From contig ML682038.1 in assembly GCA_007922195.1 (NCBI GenBank), forward strand, positions 2,381,445 to 2,445,444: DNA of 64,000 nt. Reading direction: 5' to 3'. The notes under the pieces were generated by a model that searched no databases, had not been told where the DNA came from, and worked only from the letters and a program-made list of their open reading frames with translations. The DNA is from Podocnemis expansa (lineage: Eukaryota; Chordata; Testudines; Podocnemididae). Positions 46,803 through 57,424 of the stretch are shown here, piece after piece. Numbering within the stretch: the stretch's first letter is position 1; every line of letters begins with the position of its first letter. A program made the position numbers and the translations under genes.

Positions 46803-49714
46803 CAAAGATTATACTATTATAATTATCCAAATTTTCTGGGTCTGCAAAATTGGGAAGAAACTCTCCTGAGAGTAAAGTTTATGATTATGTAGGCCATCAT
46901 GTTATATATGTTAAGCAATTCTCTACATTATAGAAGATTCTTTCCTGGAACCAGGCACATTTTTTCCTACTTCATTGGTAAGGAGTGACATTTGTGCACC
47001 AACACTAACTTTACAGGCTTAAAAAGTGTTTGATCTTCTTTGGGCTAATTAAGATTTTGGGACTCGATTAAGTCAGTGATATATAAGAAGGAAGCCAAAC
47101 TTCATTGGAGATGCTAGCCTCTTGGTTTTAGCTGTCATTTGTTAAGACTTTAGAGGTCTTCCAGCACTAGATGTGGCAAAATTAAATGTCTCATCTTGAA
47201 TATATTTCCTTGGATGATGTCACCAATCCTATTTTCCAAAATATCCACACAATTCTCCTTCCACAATTTTGATATATTTGCCAAGAACAACTGGCCCATA
47301 ACCACCCTCCATCTCTTCCTTCACTTAAAATCCTCTTGCACCGGAAATAATTTTTGTTCAGATTTGATTCAGGTAAACAAGCAAGCCAATATTAGAATCA
47401 GATCTTTTATATACTATTTTGCTCCCTTCTGTTCTCTAATGATGTAAATTTCATTCATCCCATTTTGACATTCTGTTAAAAAAAAAGAGTCCTCTGGTAC
47501 ATGTAATCAACAATTTACAAGAAAGTCATGTGACTCTAGAAGATAGAGAATACTATCAGGACAGTACATATATCTCATTTCCTTTCTGGGTGTTTCAAAC
47601 TCAGCTTTGTTTCTTTGACTTTTCTGACTAGTTTTTTTTAACACAGTAGGGGTTCTTCAGTTTATTCGAGTTTCATAACTTGCAAGACTGTACTCTTATA
47701 CAAGTTGTCAAGTTACAAGATAAACTATTTTTCTTCAGATTTCTGGTTCAGCATAGTTCCCAGAACTACATCATAACACGTGATCAATCAATCAATAAAT
47801 TCTACAACTGCTTTTTAAATCCAGAATCCCTGTCTGCTAAACCTGTATTTGCTTTGCAAATAATCTCTAGTAGTTCCCTCCCAAGCTTCTCCTTGAAGCT
47901 CTTCCACTACTAAACATGGGAGACCTTGAAACAATAGTGTCAGTAAGTAGGCTGATGGAGACAGTGAACAGGATTACATATGCTTCATGTAACCTCTATC
48001 AGTGGTTGAGGCAGTTCAGATTCACCCAAACTGTGTAACTCAGGTATCATGGTATTAAAATATAGATAGATGGTTAGAACTGCCCACAAACGACACCCCA
48101 GAGGGGAGTACGTCTGCTAAAGTAGTAATTCCCCTCGATTCAGAAGTCACACTTGTCGTATCACGTGTAATTATGAGTTGCATACAGTATTATTCAAATA
48201 GCAAAGCAGGGAACAGCAAATGATTCCACAGGGCTGTAGATTCTGTGTACATTTGGCTGAGATTTTTCTTTTTATACATCTCTATAACCTGCTGCAGTGA
48301 TTCCTCATGCAAAGTCATACACAGAAAACAGGATGAATACATTACGAAGGGAAAAACACAGGTTGTATAAAACTGCATTCTCTGAATGTTTAAAATGATA
48401 AATAATTCAAGCAGAGTATAAAGAAATCATCTTATGTTGCCCTCAAACCCATGGACTTAACCCTGTGTTGATACAAACTAATATAATTTTTGTGGTTTAG
48501 GCAATTATTTATGCAATGTCAATGTTTGGCCACTAAAGTTGAATGTTACAGTATTTTTAATAAGGAGGTGTGCAGAACCATCAGAGAAGAGGAGGGAAGC
48601 ACTATTTGTTTGGAGATATTTCTCATCTTATCCTACTGATCATATATCCAGAGATGTAACACTGTACATATAAAAATCAACCATTAATAAATTGTGCTTA
48701 CTGTCTGACACATGATGAACCTGTCTCAAGTATTGTACCTTAGTATCATGTCACTAATATGTCACTGGGCCACCTGGATGGTCTTTACGATGGTCAGCAG
48801 AGCTAATGTTTCTCTACAACCAGCAATTATCTCCAGTAGTTTCTCCTTCAGGGAATCCAAGGAGCTGCAAATATGTATTGAGTCAGGGCTCAGCTTGTTT
48901 TCTTTGCCATGGATTTGCCTGCTTGCTGGTCTTTGATCAGGGAGAGTGTGCTAAGCCCTGATCAGAACTACCTTTATGCCTGAGAGACAAGGTGATTTGA
49001 GCCACTATTACAATGAACCTACCCATAACTGCACACATATTCTCCCTTTACATGCAGGAAGATCATTAGGAAGAATATCAACTATCCACTGTGATATAGA
49101 AGAAGAAAAGTATCCACTGGCTTATCTTCCTGTCTACTTGGCTACAGGGAAAGGAAAGAAGGTCCCTCTTATTTTCAGCCAACAGAAGACTATAATATGG
49201 TGCCAACCCATTTGGACAGGGAGAGAAATTCAACATTCTAAACCAAAATTTGTGCATATGAAGAGGAGACAGTGAGGTTTTTCTGGGGAGTGGATAGAAG
49301 GAGAGGCAGAACCTGAGGGAGAAATTGAAGACAACAAAATGCAGATTAAGAGATACATATCAGAAATAAGTAACAATGAAAGAAAAATTAGACTGAGTGA
49401 AAATATATTGAAAAATAGAGGAAAAGAGTACCAGTATGAATGGGGAAGTAATTTGAAGGAAAAAGGAAGGGGGATGAAAAACTCAAACAGGGCACTCACA
49501 TTTATTTTAGTAAGTAATAAAATTTAAACTCTATATAATAAGAGTTGAAACTTGAGACAAATCTTTGAGCAGCCCTCAAAATTATATCATAAGACATCTC
49601 AGTTTTCCAGATGAGAAGTTGAGTATAAAACGTACCTAGCCCTACTGTTTAGGCACACACACAGCCTTAATAAATTTAATTTTGGTGATGAGTTTGAATG
49701 CTGTGTCATTCAGC
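46803..49714. other. 2.9 kb of single-copy sequence, nothing recognised
   Basis: No element termini, SINE or LINE tails or exon candidates. Open frames up to ~99 codons have no recognisable domain. Confidence 0.45.
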
Positions 49715-50058
49715 CCTGGGCGTTGCTGCCATTGAGCGCACAGGGCTCATGCCCTGCATCGCCCTCATCCTGCCCTGGATACGGCTTTAGCCACCTGCTG
49801 CTGGCCAGCAGCAGCAGGAGCTGGATTGGGCCCACCAGGCTTCCTGCCATTTGTCAGCAATGGCAGGAGCCAGAGCCAGCTTCTAGTTGCCTGCTGCTTC
49901 CTGGCAGCAGAAGGGGCCAGATCCGGACCTGTGCTGCCTGCCGCTTGCCAGCAGCTTGGGCCAAAATGGGCCCTGGGGCCAGATTGGGCCACCAGGCCAG
50001 ATAGGGTCCTGGGGTGGGGCCCAGGCTCCAACCCTATTTTGGGGCAGCAACACTCCTG
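49715..50058. mobile_element. GC-rich nonautonomous hAT element, 344 bp
   Basis: The left end CCTGGGCGTTGCTGCC and the reverse complement of the right end, CAGGAGTGTTGCTGCC, agree at 12 of 16 positions. The flanks CATTCAGC (49707-49714) and CCTTCAGC (50059-50066) agree at seven of eight. The interior is GC-rich with CAGCAGCAGGAGC-type repeats and no transposase. Confidence 0.8.
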
Positions 50059-50066
50059 CCTTCAGC

Positions 50067-50753
50067 ATGTTAGTTTTAGTTTTAGACAAACCAATAGCAA
50101 GCATCCCGGCAGGTCTACATTTCCAGAGCATGTACAGAACCCGATACTTTCTGTACCCTGGAGGTTCTTGAGAATTAATTATGAATTCTCTAGGCAGCAC
50201 ACAGATAATCAGTCTGAAAAGATTTTAAATCTGGTGAGTGGAGGAAATGTTTTTCTGTCAGGTTGGAGGTTGTTGGTTTTTGTTTTGTTTTGTTTTTTTA
50301 ACAGCTTCTTTTTGCTCATTGACTTGTAATGAGACACAGGAAATGGATTAGTGGGCAAAATGCAGTTGAGGTACCAGAAGGTGCATGAATAATAAATCCA
50401 CTCTTTGATATGGGTGTGTACAAACTTAGCTCACCATTAGCTACGGAGTCATGACCTCTGTGTTTAGATTTAGATATAGATAAATGTATGTAAATATGTG
50501 ATGATTCATCATTGCAGGTTAGCACTTGTCTGATGGAAAGCACTCCTGTATCTTGGAAAGATTTTCTGCAATGAGCTCGAGGACAATCTTTGCTTTACCC
50601 ACGAAATATTACATTTTTGGGTTTTGTGTGATGTTCCACTATTGGGTGTGATTGATTTAAGTCTATTCAAGTGTGAAAATGATTGAGCTTTTCTTTGAAC
50701 TTACTGCATAGAATTACATATTTTGGGATCTGAAGGTGAGTTTTACTGCCATT
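50067..50753. other. Single-copy sequence, nothing recognised
   Basis: Only a TTTTG-rich run near 50275-50300 is notable. Confidence 0.4.
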
Positions 50754-50880
50754 TCCAGAGGGATAGCTGTGTTAGTCTAGTTCAGCAAAACAAACAAGGA
50801 GTCCTGTGGCACTTTTAAAGATTAACAAATTTATTTATTGCATGGGCTTTCATGGGAGAAAATCCCAGTTTCATCAGACT
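50754..50880 (-). mobile_element. Penelope-type 3' tail, minus strand
   Basis: Read on the minus strand it contains AAATAAATTTGTTAATCTTT, AAAGTGCCACAGGACTCCTT and ACTAGACTAACACAGCTATC, the same tail type as at 23435-23500. No coding part remains. Confidence 0.8.
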
Positions 50881-50919
50881 CTTTAAAGATGGTAAGAAGG
50901 TAAGTTCCCCATCTTGAAA

Positions 50920-51012
50920 GTATCTGAGGAAGTGAGATTCCCCCCCACGAAAGTTCATCTGATAGATAAATTTGTTAGTTTTTCAAAGTACCGCAGGTCC
51001 TCTTGTTTGTTC
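50920..51012 (+). mobile_element. Penelope-type 3' tail, plus strand
   Basis: GAGGAAGTGAGATTC, CACGAAAGTTCATCTGATAG, ATAAATTTGTTAGTTTTTC and CAGGTCCTCTTGTTTG form a plus-strand copy facing the minus-strand tail at 50754-50880 across a ~40-bp gap. Confidence 0.8.
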
Positions 51013-51235
51013 TACTGGCAGTGTAACTTGTATTCATTTACCGACTACTATGCTGTTCTGTATGTTTCAGTTATTGACTACTGTAGATTGATATATAGCT
51101 GTAGGGTTGAAGTCATGTGAATTCTACATGTAAAGATTTTTCAGTGCCTGTAATTTTCTTTTATTTTCCTCAGATTACTTTAATGGGTAGATGATATGAA
51201 AATAATAGTCTGCATAGTTATGGTGCCTTCTCTCT
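51013..51235. other. Single-copy spacer
   Basis: No repeat or exon signal between the Penelope pair and a MIR copy. Confidence 0.4.
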
Positions 51236-51425
51236 GAGGATTTCAAAGAATTTCAGAATCACTTTAGAAAACACTCCCATAAGGTAGATAAATATTATCT
51301 TCATTTTACAATGATACTTACAAAGGTAAGTAACTTAGCCAAGATCTCATAGGAATTACATGGCAGAGCAAGGAACTAATACAATAGCCCTTGATTCCTA
51401 GGCCTGTGCTTTAAATCAGAAGACC
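51236..51425 (-). repeat. MIR-type SINE
   Basis: ATTATCTTCATTTTACAATG, AAGGTAAGTAACTTAGCCAA, GATCTCATAGGAATTAC and GGCAGAGCAAGGAACTAA follow the reverse complement of MIR from its body into its head. Confidence 0.75.
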
Positions 51426-52075
51426 ATAGTCTCTAAAATATAAGTTAATACTGAATATAAATAGACTTGGATACTTTGAAACTCATATTAGAATCTGATC
51501 TGAATCTGAATTTCACCTAAATTAAGTAAGACCATGGAGTTCAGAGCCTGTATTCAATTTTGGATCCTTTTCTAATAGTGGCAAAAGTTATGGCTATCCA
51601 GGCACCCATGTAAAATGAATTTATGGTGTTTTTCAAATTCCCAGTAGACAAATGTAATTTCACACTACCTACAATTAAAAATGACAGATCCTGGCAGCTG
51701 TATCCACAGCCTTGGAAGAAAGGTCAAAGATATAAGGGCAGGAAGGTTATACTACCCTCAAAACTAGGGATGGTTATGTTGGTGGTACAGTCTGGGAAAC
51801 TGTGTGCTGACATTACATCTTTTGCACATCTTCTGGGAAGAGCACTTCAGGTCAATATAGTTAAACTTCAAAGTGCGACATCTTAAAGGAATATCATTTT
51901 TCAGAAAGTGCAGAGCACCTATCTTCTGCAAACCAAGACTTTTAAGGTGTCTCAAATTGGACACTGAAACTTTGCACCAAAAACTTGAGGGACCCAAAAT
52001 CATTAATCAGTTTTTTGAAATCTTAGCCTCAATATTGGAAGCCATTTAATTTAGCAGGTGTCAAGAACACTAACC

Positions 52076-52113
<38 letters not shown>

Positions 52114-52846
52114 TGTGAAATGTATGTTAGTATAATATTAAACAAATCTGATGGTTTAATGATTAGCCTAGTAGAGAGAGAGATGTGTCAAGCAAAACTT
52201 AATTGTTTAGTGACTGGTTTATGAAAGTTTTGATATGTAACAGAAGGACTGGCTCTCTGAAGCCATCAGGGATTCAGACTACTTCTGACATGCTTCAATA
52301 GGGGGGACAGGGCAACTCAGGTTCACTTGGGACTAATCAACTCACTGCGTATCTAGGAGATATTTAATTAGGCAGGGAGCACCTGGGCATGACAAAAAGG
52401 AATTACTCCCAGTGGTGCTAGCTAGAGACTCCTGGGGAAAGGAACAATTCTCAGAATGCAGAAAGAGAAAACTCCTACAAGAAGGCTTCTCAGGGGAAGC
52501 TGATGTCAAGGGGAACCTCCCCATCAAAGGAAACCAAGGAAGAATGCTTCTGGGTGGGAAAGTTTTTCCAGAAGAAAGGGACTATGAATGCCAAGCCTCA
52601 GAGTAATATGGCTCCAATGAAAGACCATGAAGCAACACCAAAAATCCTAGATTAGAGGAATTATATGCTGTCCTGAGGAAGGTTCATCACAGTTCAGCCT
52701 CAGTGGGGATCTTGAGCCAAGAAGATGGACCTTCCCGCTGCTAGTGGCAATATGTTCCTGACTTCAAAAACAGTTCTGGATCATGAATGTCTCACTGGTA
52801 GGGGATCTATAATTAACTGGGGTTGATGGACAAGTTGACTCAGTCC
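51426..52846. other. Mostly single-copy sequence
   Basis: Contains the TAGA microsatellite listed below. The 52200-52800 stretch is purine-rich and could be an unrecognised repeat, but no boundary or second copy was seen. Confidence 0.4.
52077..52113 (+). repeat. TAGA tetranucleotide microsatellite
   Basis: Nine uninterrupted TAGA/GATA units. Confidence 0.97.
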
Positions 52847-53009
52847 CAGTGGTTAAAGTATAATTTGATGGGCCCTAGAACCCTCCTAATCTCTGGGCCC
52901 CCCTCCTAGATTGTCAGGGTCTCCTTCATTCATTTGCAGGCCCCAGCCCACATAGGCATTTGCAACCACTTCTCAGTATCACACACATTGGTTATCACTC
53001 CATAAAAAT

Positions 53010-53165
53010 ACTGGCCCCGATCCTGGCCTCACATATTAACCCCTTCCACCCCTCTGCACCTCCCTGACCTCAATCCCGGCCTCACACTCTGCCTCTGCCA
53101 CCCCCTGCCCCTGATCCTGGTCTCACACACTGCCCCCTCACCCTGATCTTGGTCTCTGTCCCTGT
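53010..53165 (+). repeat. Minisatellite array 1, ~40-45-bp unit
   Basis: About three degenerate units of the type ATCCTGGCCTCACACACTGCC followed by CCCTCCACCCC-like spacer. Confidence 0.75.
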
Positions 53166-54044
53166 AAGCCACAGGTCCTTGGACACCAGCCTGTTCCTAT
53201 AGTGGGTGGCCTTCTGGCCCCTTGGCAGCTGAACCTATACGCAAGTCCCTGCCTGCTAGCCCTCTAGCAGAGCAAGGCAGCTCCAACACAGTCTGGGCCT
53301 TCAGCCCTTCACTATGCAAGGCCATATATAAGAGTGTCTGGATGGGGGATGAGGTAGGATTCAGGCAGGGTTCAGTACAACAGAAATGGTGGGGTACTCA
53401 TTGCAGGGGAGGGAGACACAGGCCCACCCACTCCACTGTATCTCAGCCCAGGGCCCTATCTGGTGGCCACAAGGCCTCCATAAAGCCAGCGCTCCAGCCG
53501 AAATCCACCGGCCTGCATTCTCAGCAGGACAGGCCCACACTCCCATGGGCTACTTCCTCCAGTTCCCCCATCACCTCCCCCAGTCGGTCCTCAGGGTAAA
53601 ACACAAGAGGGATCCCGGTCAAACCTTCCTCCCCTGGATGGGACAGGTCTGGTAGGTTGTCCAGGTCTTCCACCAGGGTAGCTCCTCCAGGTCATTCGTG
53701 TTAGGGCCCACCAGGTCCGTGGCATCTTCTGTAGAAGGCAGTTCTTCCAGGTCCTCGCCTTGGGGACGAAAGTGTACTGGAAAGTCTAGCCAGCGGTCAG
53801 GCCTCCTATCCTCACATAGGGGTCAACCACTCTCAGGCTCCACTGTGCATCTCCTTCCCAGCCTCCCTATTTGCTGCCTGGTCTGCCCCTTTATATTGTC
53901 CTTCCTTCCCCTTGACCCACCTCCTGCGTTCCAGGTCCAGGCCCCTTCAGAGCCTTCTTCTGGCCAGCAGGGGGAGTGCTCAACCAGGCAGACAGTTGGC
54001 ACAGAGGAGGGAGGTGCTTTCTGGCTAGCCTCCCTCTTACAGTC

Positions 54045-54412
54045 CCATTACCCCCATCCCGGCCTCACACACTGCTCCCTCCACCCCCTGCCCTCATCCT
54101 GTCTCAGATACTGCCCCTTCTACCCTCTACCCCTATCCTGGCCTCACAAACTGTCCCCTCCACCCTTACCCCCATCCTGGCCTCAGACGCTGCCCTCTCT
54201 GCCTCCCTACCCCAATCCCAGCTTCACACACTGTCTCCTTCACCCCCCACCTTCACCCTGGTCTCACATGTTGCCCCCTCTGCTACCTTACCCCCAATCC
54301 TGGCCTCACACGCTCTCCCCTCTGCTCCCTACCCTCATCCTGGTCTCACACGCTGCCCCCTCTGCCCCCCTACCCCAATCCCAGCCTCACATTCTGCCCC
54401 CACCACTCCTCT
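54045..54412 (+). repeat. Minisatellite array 2, ~40-bp unit
   Basis: Roughly eight to nine units, each built on CCTGGCCTCACACGCTGCCC plus CCTCTGC.CCCTACCCCAAT-type spacer. Clear successive 40- and 41-bp units begin near 54300 and 54340. The unit is related to array 1 in the same element. Confidence 0.85.
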
Positions 54413-54697
54413 AGGTAGTATTTGGTCCTGGCATGAATGCAGAGGACTGGACTCAGTGACCTCTCATGTTCACTGGCCAGGCTGCTCCTGCCCTGAGCAT
54501 GCATCTGAGCATGATCAGGGTGGGAGATATGAAAATTCCCCCAGTTTGGCTGCAGCTCCCTGGCCAGAGTAGGGCAGAACATGTGTTCTGCCTAATTTTT
54601 CTATTTTTCAGGGCCCCAGAACTCTGGACCCTCAAATTTGTGGGCCCCACAACTGTGTTCCAGGGCATTCCACCTTACTTTAGCCCCTGCTCAGTCC

Positions 54698-55643
54698 CCT
54701 CCTGTTCCTGCCAGGAATGTTGATAATGAGCCTTATTCATGTGATGTTCAGCCTTTGGGTATTGAAAAACCTAGACCCTGAAAGGCACCCAATTCAAAAT
54801 ATAAGGATCATTGAATTATTGGACATCTCACTCAGGGAGATGGAGGGCACAATGCAAAGACAGCACTGAACCATGCCTCTAGGAAGTGATCTAGGGCCCC
54901 ATTACAAAGAGAATGCATACTTTTACAAAAAAGAAATGAATCAATGCTATTTCACACATCAACACAGAAAAACATAACGGTGACCTAAAACTTCATAGTC
55001 TCCTTCATATTACTAATAGAGTGCTTAAAGGAACAAAAAATACGTCTGATCCATATTTTTCAGAATGATCAATTCAGAACTCACTCCTATCATCAGGAAT
55101 GAATAGAAGACCACAAATGGAATAACTGTTTTCTGTTCAGCACTGAAAGGTTTAGTTTGTTGACACTTTTTTCCTCCTTGATTTTTAAAGAAAGGTAAAA
55201 TTAACCATGGAATGATGCATGTGCTAAATAATGTATGTAACAATTGTTACATTTCCTCTATCTTCTTTTGTGCAATGGTAATAAATATTAATATTCATTC
55301 TGGGAATGTCCAACAGAACTTAATAGAGTGTGATGATCTTCTTATAGAATTTTTAAGCCAGCATATTTATCTTTTTGTCAGGCATATCATACACTAAATT
55401 CTAAAGGATTTGGAGCACTAGCTACAGAACCTTGTTTAATTTATGTAGTGTCATATTGATTTAATCCCCAATTCTGTGGGATTGTTCATAAAGAAGCCAA
55501 TAAATAACTGGGGAAAATCCAGACTCAGGTATCCCTGTAGAGAATGCAGACCAGGTGCTTGAGCAGAAGAATTACAAGGTTCAGTCCTTTACTCAACTGC
55601 AGGCCATGGAACCACTGCAAAGCCGCAGACAGAAGCAGTCTTT
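54698..55643. other. Single-copy sequence, nothing recognised
   Basis: Ordinary AT-rich spacer. Confidence 0.45.
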
Positions 55644-56612
55644 GGCTATGTCTATATTATTAATTCAAGTTGACTTAGGAACATTTAGGTCAACCTAAAT
55701 TACCTCGCCGTCCACACTGGGCTTTCATTAAGTCGACTTGAGGGCGTCCTTAAATTGACTTAATAACTACTGGTAGTTAGGTTGACTTAAGGTCAAAGTT
55801 GACCTTGGTAAGTCAACCTAAACTGGTGTGGACACCCTAGGTCAACTTAGTCAACCTAGGGCTGGGGAAAAGACAGCCAGGGCTTGGGGAAGCCCCAGCT
55901 GGGAGAAGGGAGCTGAGGCTTGGGGAGCTGCATTGACAAGGGAGCTATCAGGTTCCCCAGACAGGGGAGCCCTGAAGAAGCCAGTCACCACCTTGGTGGT
56001 GAGGGAATTTCCTTGCTGCTTGAGCCCTGGCTGGGGGGCTGCAGGGAAATCCCTCACCACTGCAGCTAGGGCTGGAGAGTCCCACGCAGCTCCCTTTTGC
56101 GGGGGAGAAGGGAGCTGCATCTCCCTTGTCCCTGTCCCTTGTCCCTGTGGAGCCCCGGGGCTCCCTTCTTCATGGGAGATGGGGCCCCCAGGAAGAAGGG
56201 AGCCACATGGTGCGCCCCAGTCCCAGTTGCAACAGCAAGAGAATCTCCCAGCGTTCCAGTCAGGGCTGCAGTGACAAGGGATTCCCCCACAGCCCCCTGA
56301 CCTGGCCTCAAGCAGCAAGGAAATCCCCACCGCCAGGCCAGCTGGCATCTGTGGGTCTCCCCTGTCCAAGGAGCCCTGGCAGGTCGCTTCTCCAGGACCC
56401 ACTATTTCCCGGCAGAAGGGACCTGTGGCTCCCTTCTTACTGGGACCTGTGAGGGTCCCAGAAGGTGCCTTCTGCCAGGAAGCTGTGGGTCCCAGAAAGA
56501 AGGGAGCCATGGGTCCCTTCTCGGCAAGGAGCTGTGGCTCTCTGCCATGTCTACACTTGAAAAAATTAAGTCAACTTAACAGACTGACAATTTTTCAAGT
56601 GTAGACATAGCC
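55644..56612. mobile_element. Cargo-bearing Harbinger-like MITE, AAGTCGACTTAA subfamily, 969 bp
   Basis: The left end GGCTATGTCTATATTA and the right end CAAGTGTAGACATAGCC bound it. The left ~215 bp has AAGTCGACTT/AGGTCAACCTA dyads as in the nested copy at 13712. About 55855-56540 is GC-rich cargo with purine-rich units such as AGAAGGGAGCCATGGG. The flanks TTT and TGC do not match, so this may be a composite. Frames open up to 219 codons on the minus strand overlap others on the plus strand; no protein family recognised. Confidence 0.75.
56543..56612. repeat. 70-bp near-perfect terminal palindrome
   Basis: CATGTCTACACTTGAAAAA faces TTTTTCAAGTGTAGACATAG around the loop TTAAGTCAACTTAACAGACT. 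Both arms are family termini, so this piece alone looks like a minimal fold-back MITE joined to the right edge of the GC-rich cargo. Confidence 0.85.
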
Positions 56613-56914
56613 TGCGGGAGCTACATTAGAGGCATGAAAGAGACAATCTGCAGATTTATGGCACATAGTAATTGTAAAGAGCTGATTCAGACAAAACCCT
56701 TCTACATTCATGGAATGGCTTCATGAATTCTGCTGCACAAGTTCTTTCCACAGACACAGAGACAGGGGCTTGATTTGTCCCTCATGAAGAAAAAGATCTC
56801 CAAGCTCTTTACAAGAGAGAATAAACAAAGTGGACCAGAGCTTTCTCTCCATCCTTGTCTGCCACTCATGTTAATGGGAACATTGCTCATTAATGAAGAC
56901 CACAGTGTGAGCCA

Positions 56915-57010
56915 GTGTCATCCACATTTCATGAGTGGGAAAACTTAGACACAGAAAAGAGAAGCCCAAGTTTAATACTTCAAGTGACTTGCAAAGCCAT
57001 CAATAGAAAA
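56915..57010 (-). repeat. Possible MIR-type SINE fragment
   Basis: CATTTCATGAGTGGGAAAAC, TTAGACACAGAAAAGAGAAG and AAGTGACTTGCAAAGCCAT follow the reverse-complement MIR body (gggaaactgaggcacagag ... aagtgacttgcccaagg). Short and diverged. Confidence 0.5.
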
Positions 57011-57028
57011 TTGGTCTTCTGAGTCTTA

Positions 57029-57424
57029 GGGTATGTCTACACATCTCTTTTATTTTGAAAAAACACTAGTTATTTCGAAATAAAAGAGATTAGGTCCACA
57101 CGATGTTTTCTTATTTCGAAATGACAGGATCTGTCATTTTGAAATAAGAACCATCATTTCGAAACAGCTTAAACCCCATTCATTTAGAAACAGCTGTTAT
57201 TTTGAAATGGCTATTTTGATATAAGGCCGTTTGGACATGTTTTGAAACAACACCATTGTTTCAAAACAACTGTTTTGAAACAACATGTCCAAATGGCCTT
57301 ATTTTGAAATAACCATTTTGAAATAACAGCCGTTTCGATAGCAGGCTTTCCTTTAATTCAAATTAACATTTTCTTAATTCGAAATAACTTATTTCAGAAC
57401 AACAATGTGTGTGTAGACAAAGCC
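57029..57424. mobile_element. Harbinger-like MITE, 396 bp
   Basis: The ends GGGTATGTCTACACA and GTGTGTAGACAAAGCC are flanked by TTA (57026-57028) and TTA (57425-57427). It mixes TTATTTCGAAATAA and TTGTTTCAAAACAA dyads and is close to the reverse complement of the copy at 33823. It lies directly beside the MIR fragment. Confidence 0.93.

Larger units (their letters stand above)
52847..54689. mobile_element. Large nonautonomous hAT element, 1843 bp, perfect 8-bp duplication
   Basis: The termini CAGTGGTTAAAGTA and TACTTTAGCCCCTG are inverted repeats shared with the 468-bp element at 2231-2698. CTCAGTCC at 52839-52846 is repeated exactly at 54690-54697. Subterminal sequence is also shared (TATAATTTGATGGGCCC; CCTTACTTTAGCCCC), but the interior is not: it holds two C-rich minisatellite arrays, unique sequence (53170-54040) and the ~70-bp block shared with the hAT at 4284. 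Long open frames (up to 238 codons, 53698-54414) are Pro/Ser/Leu-rich translations of the minisatellite. Confidence 0.92.

Noticed and set aside
53698..54414. 238-codon open frame, the longest in the window
   Set aside because: It translates a minisatellite inside a hAT element; the protein is a Pro/Ser/Leu repeat that follows the 40-bp unit.
55851..56510. 219-codon minus-strand open frame
   Set aside because: It falls in GC-rich transposon cargo, with a 148-codon frame on the opposite strand over the same bases. No family resemblance.
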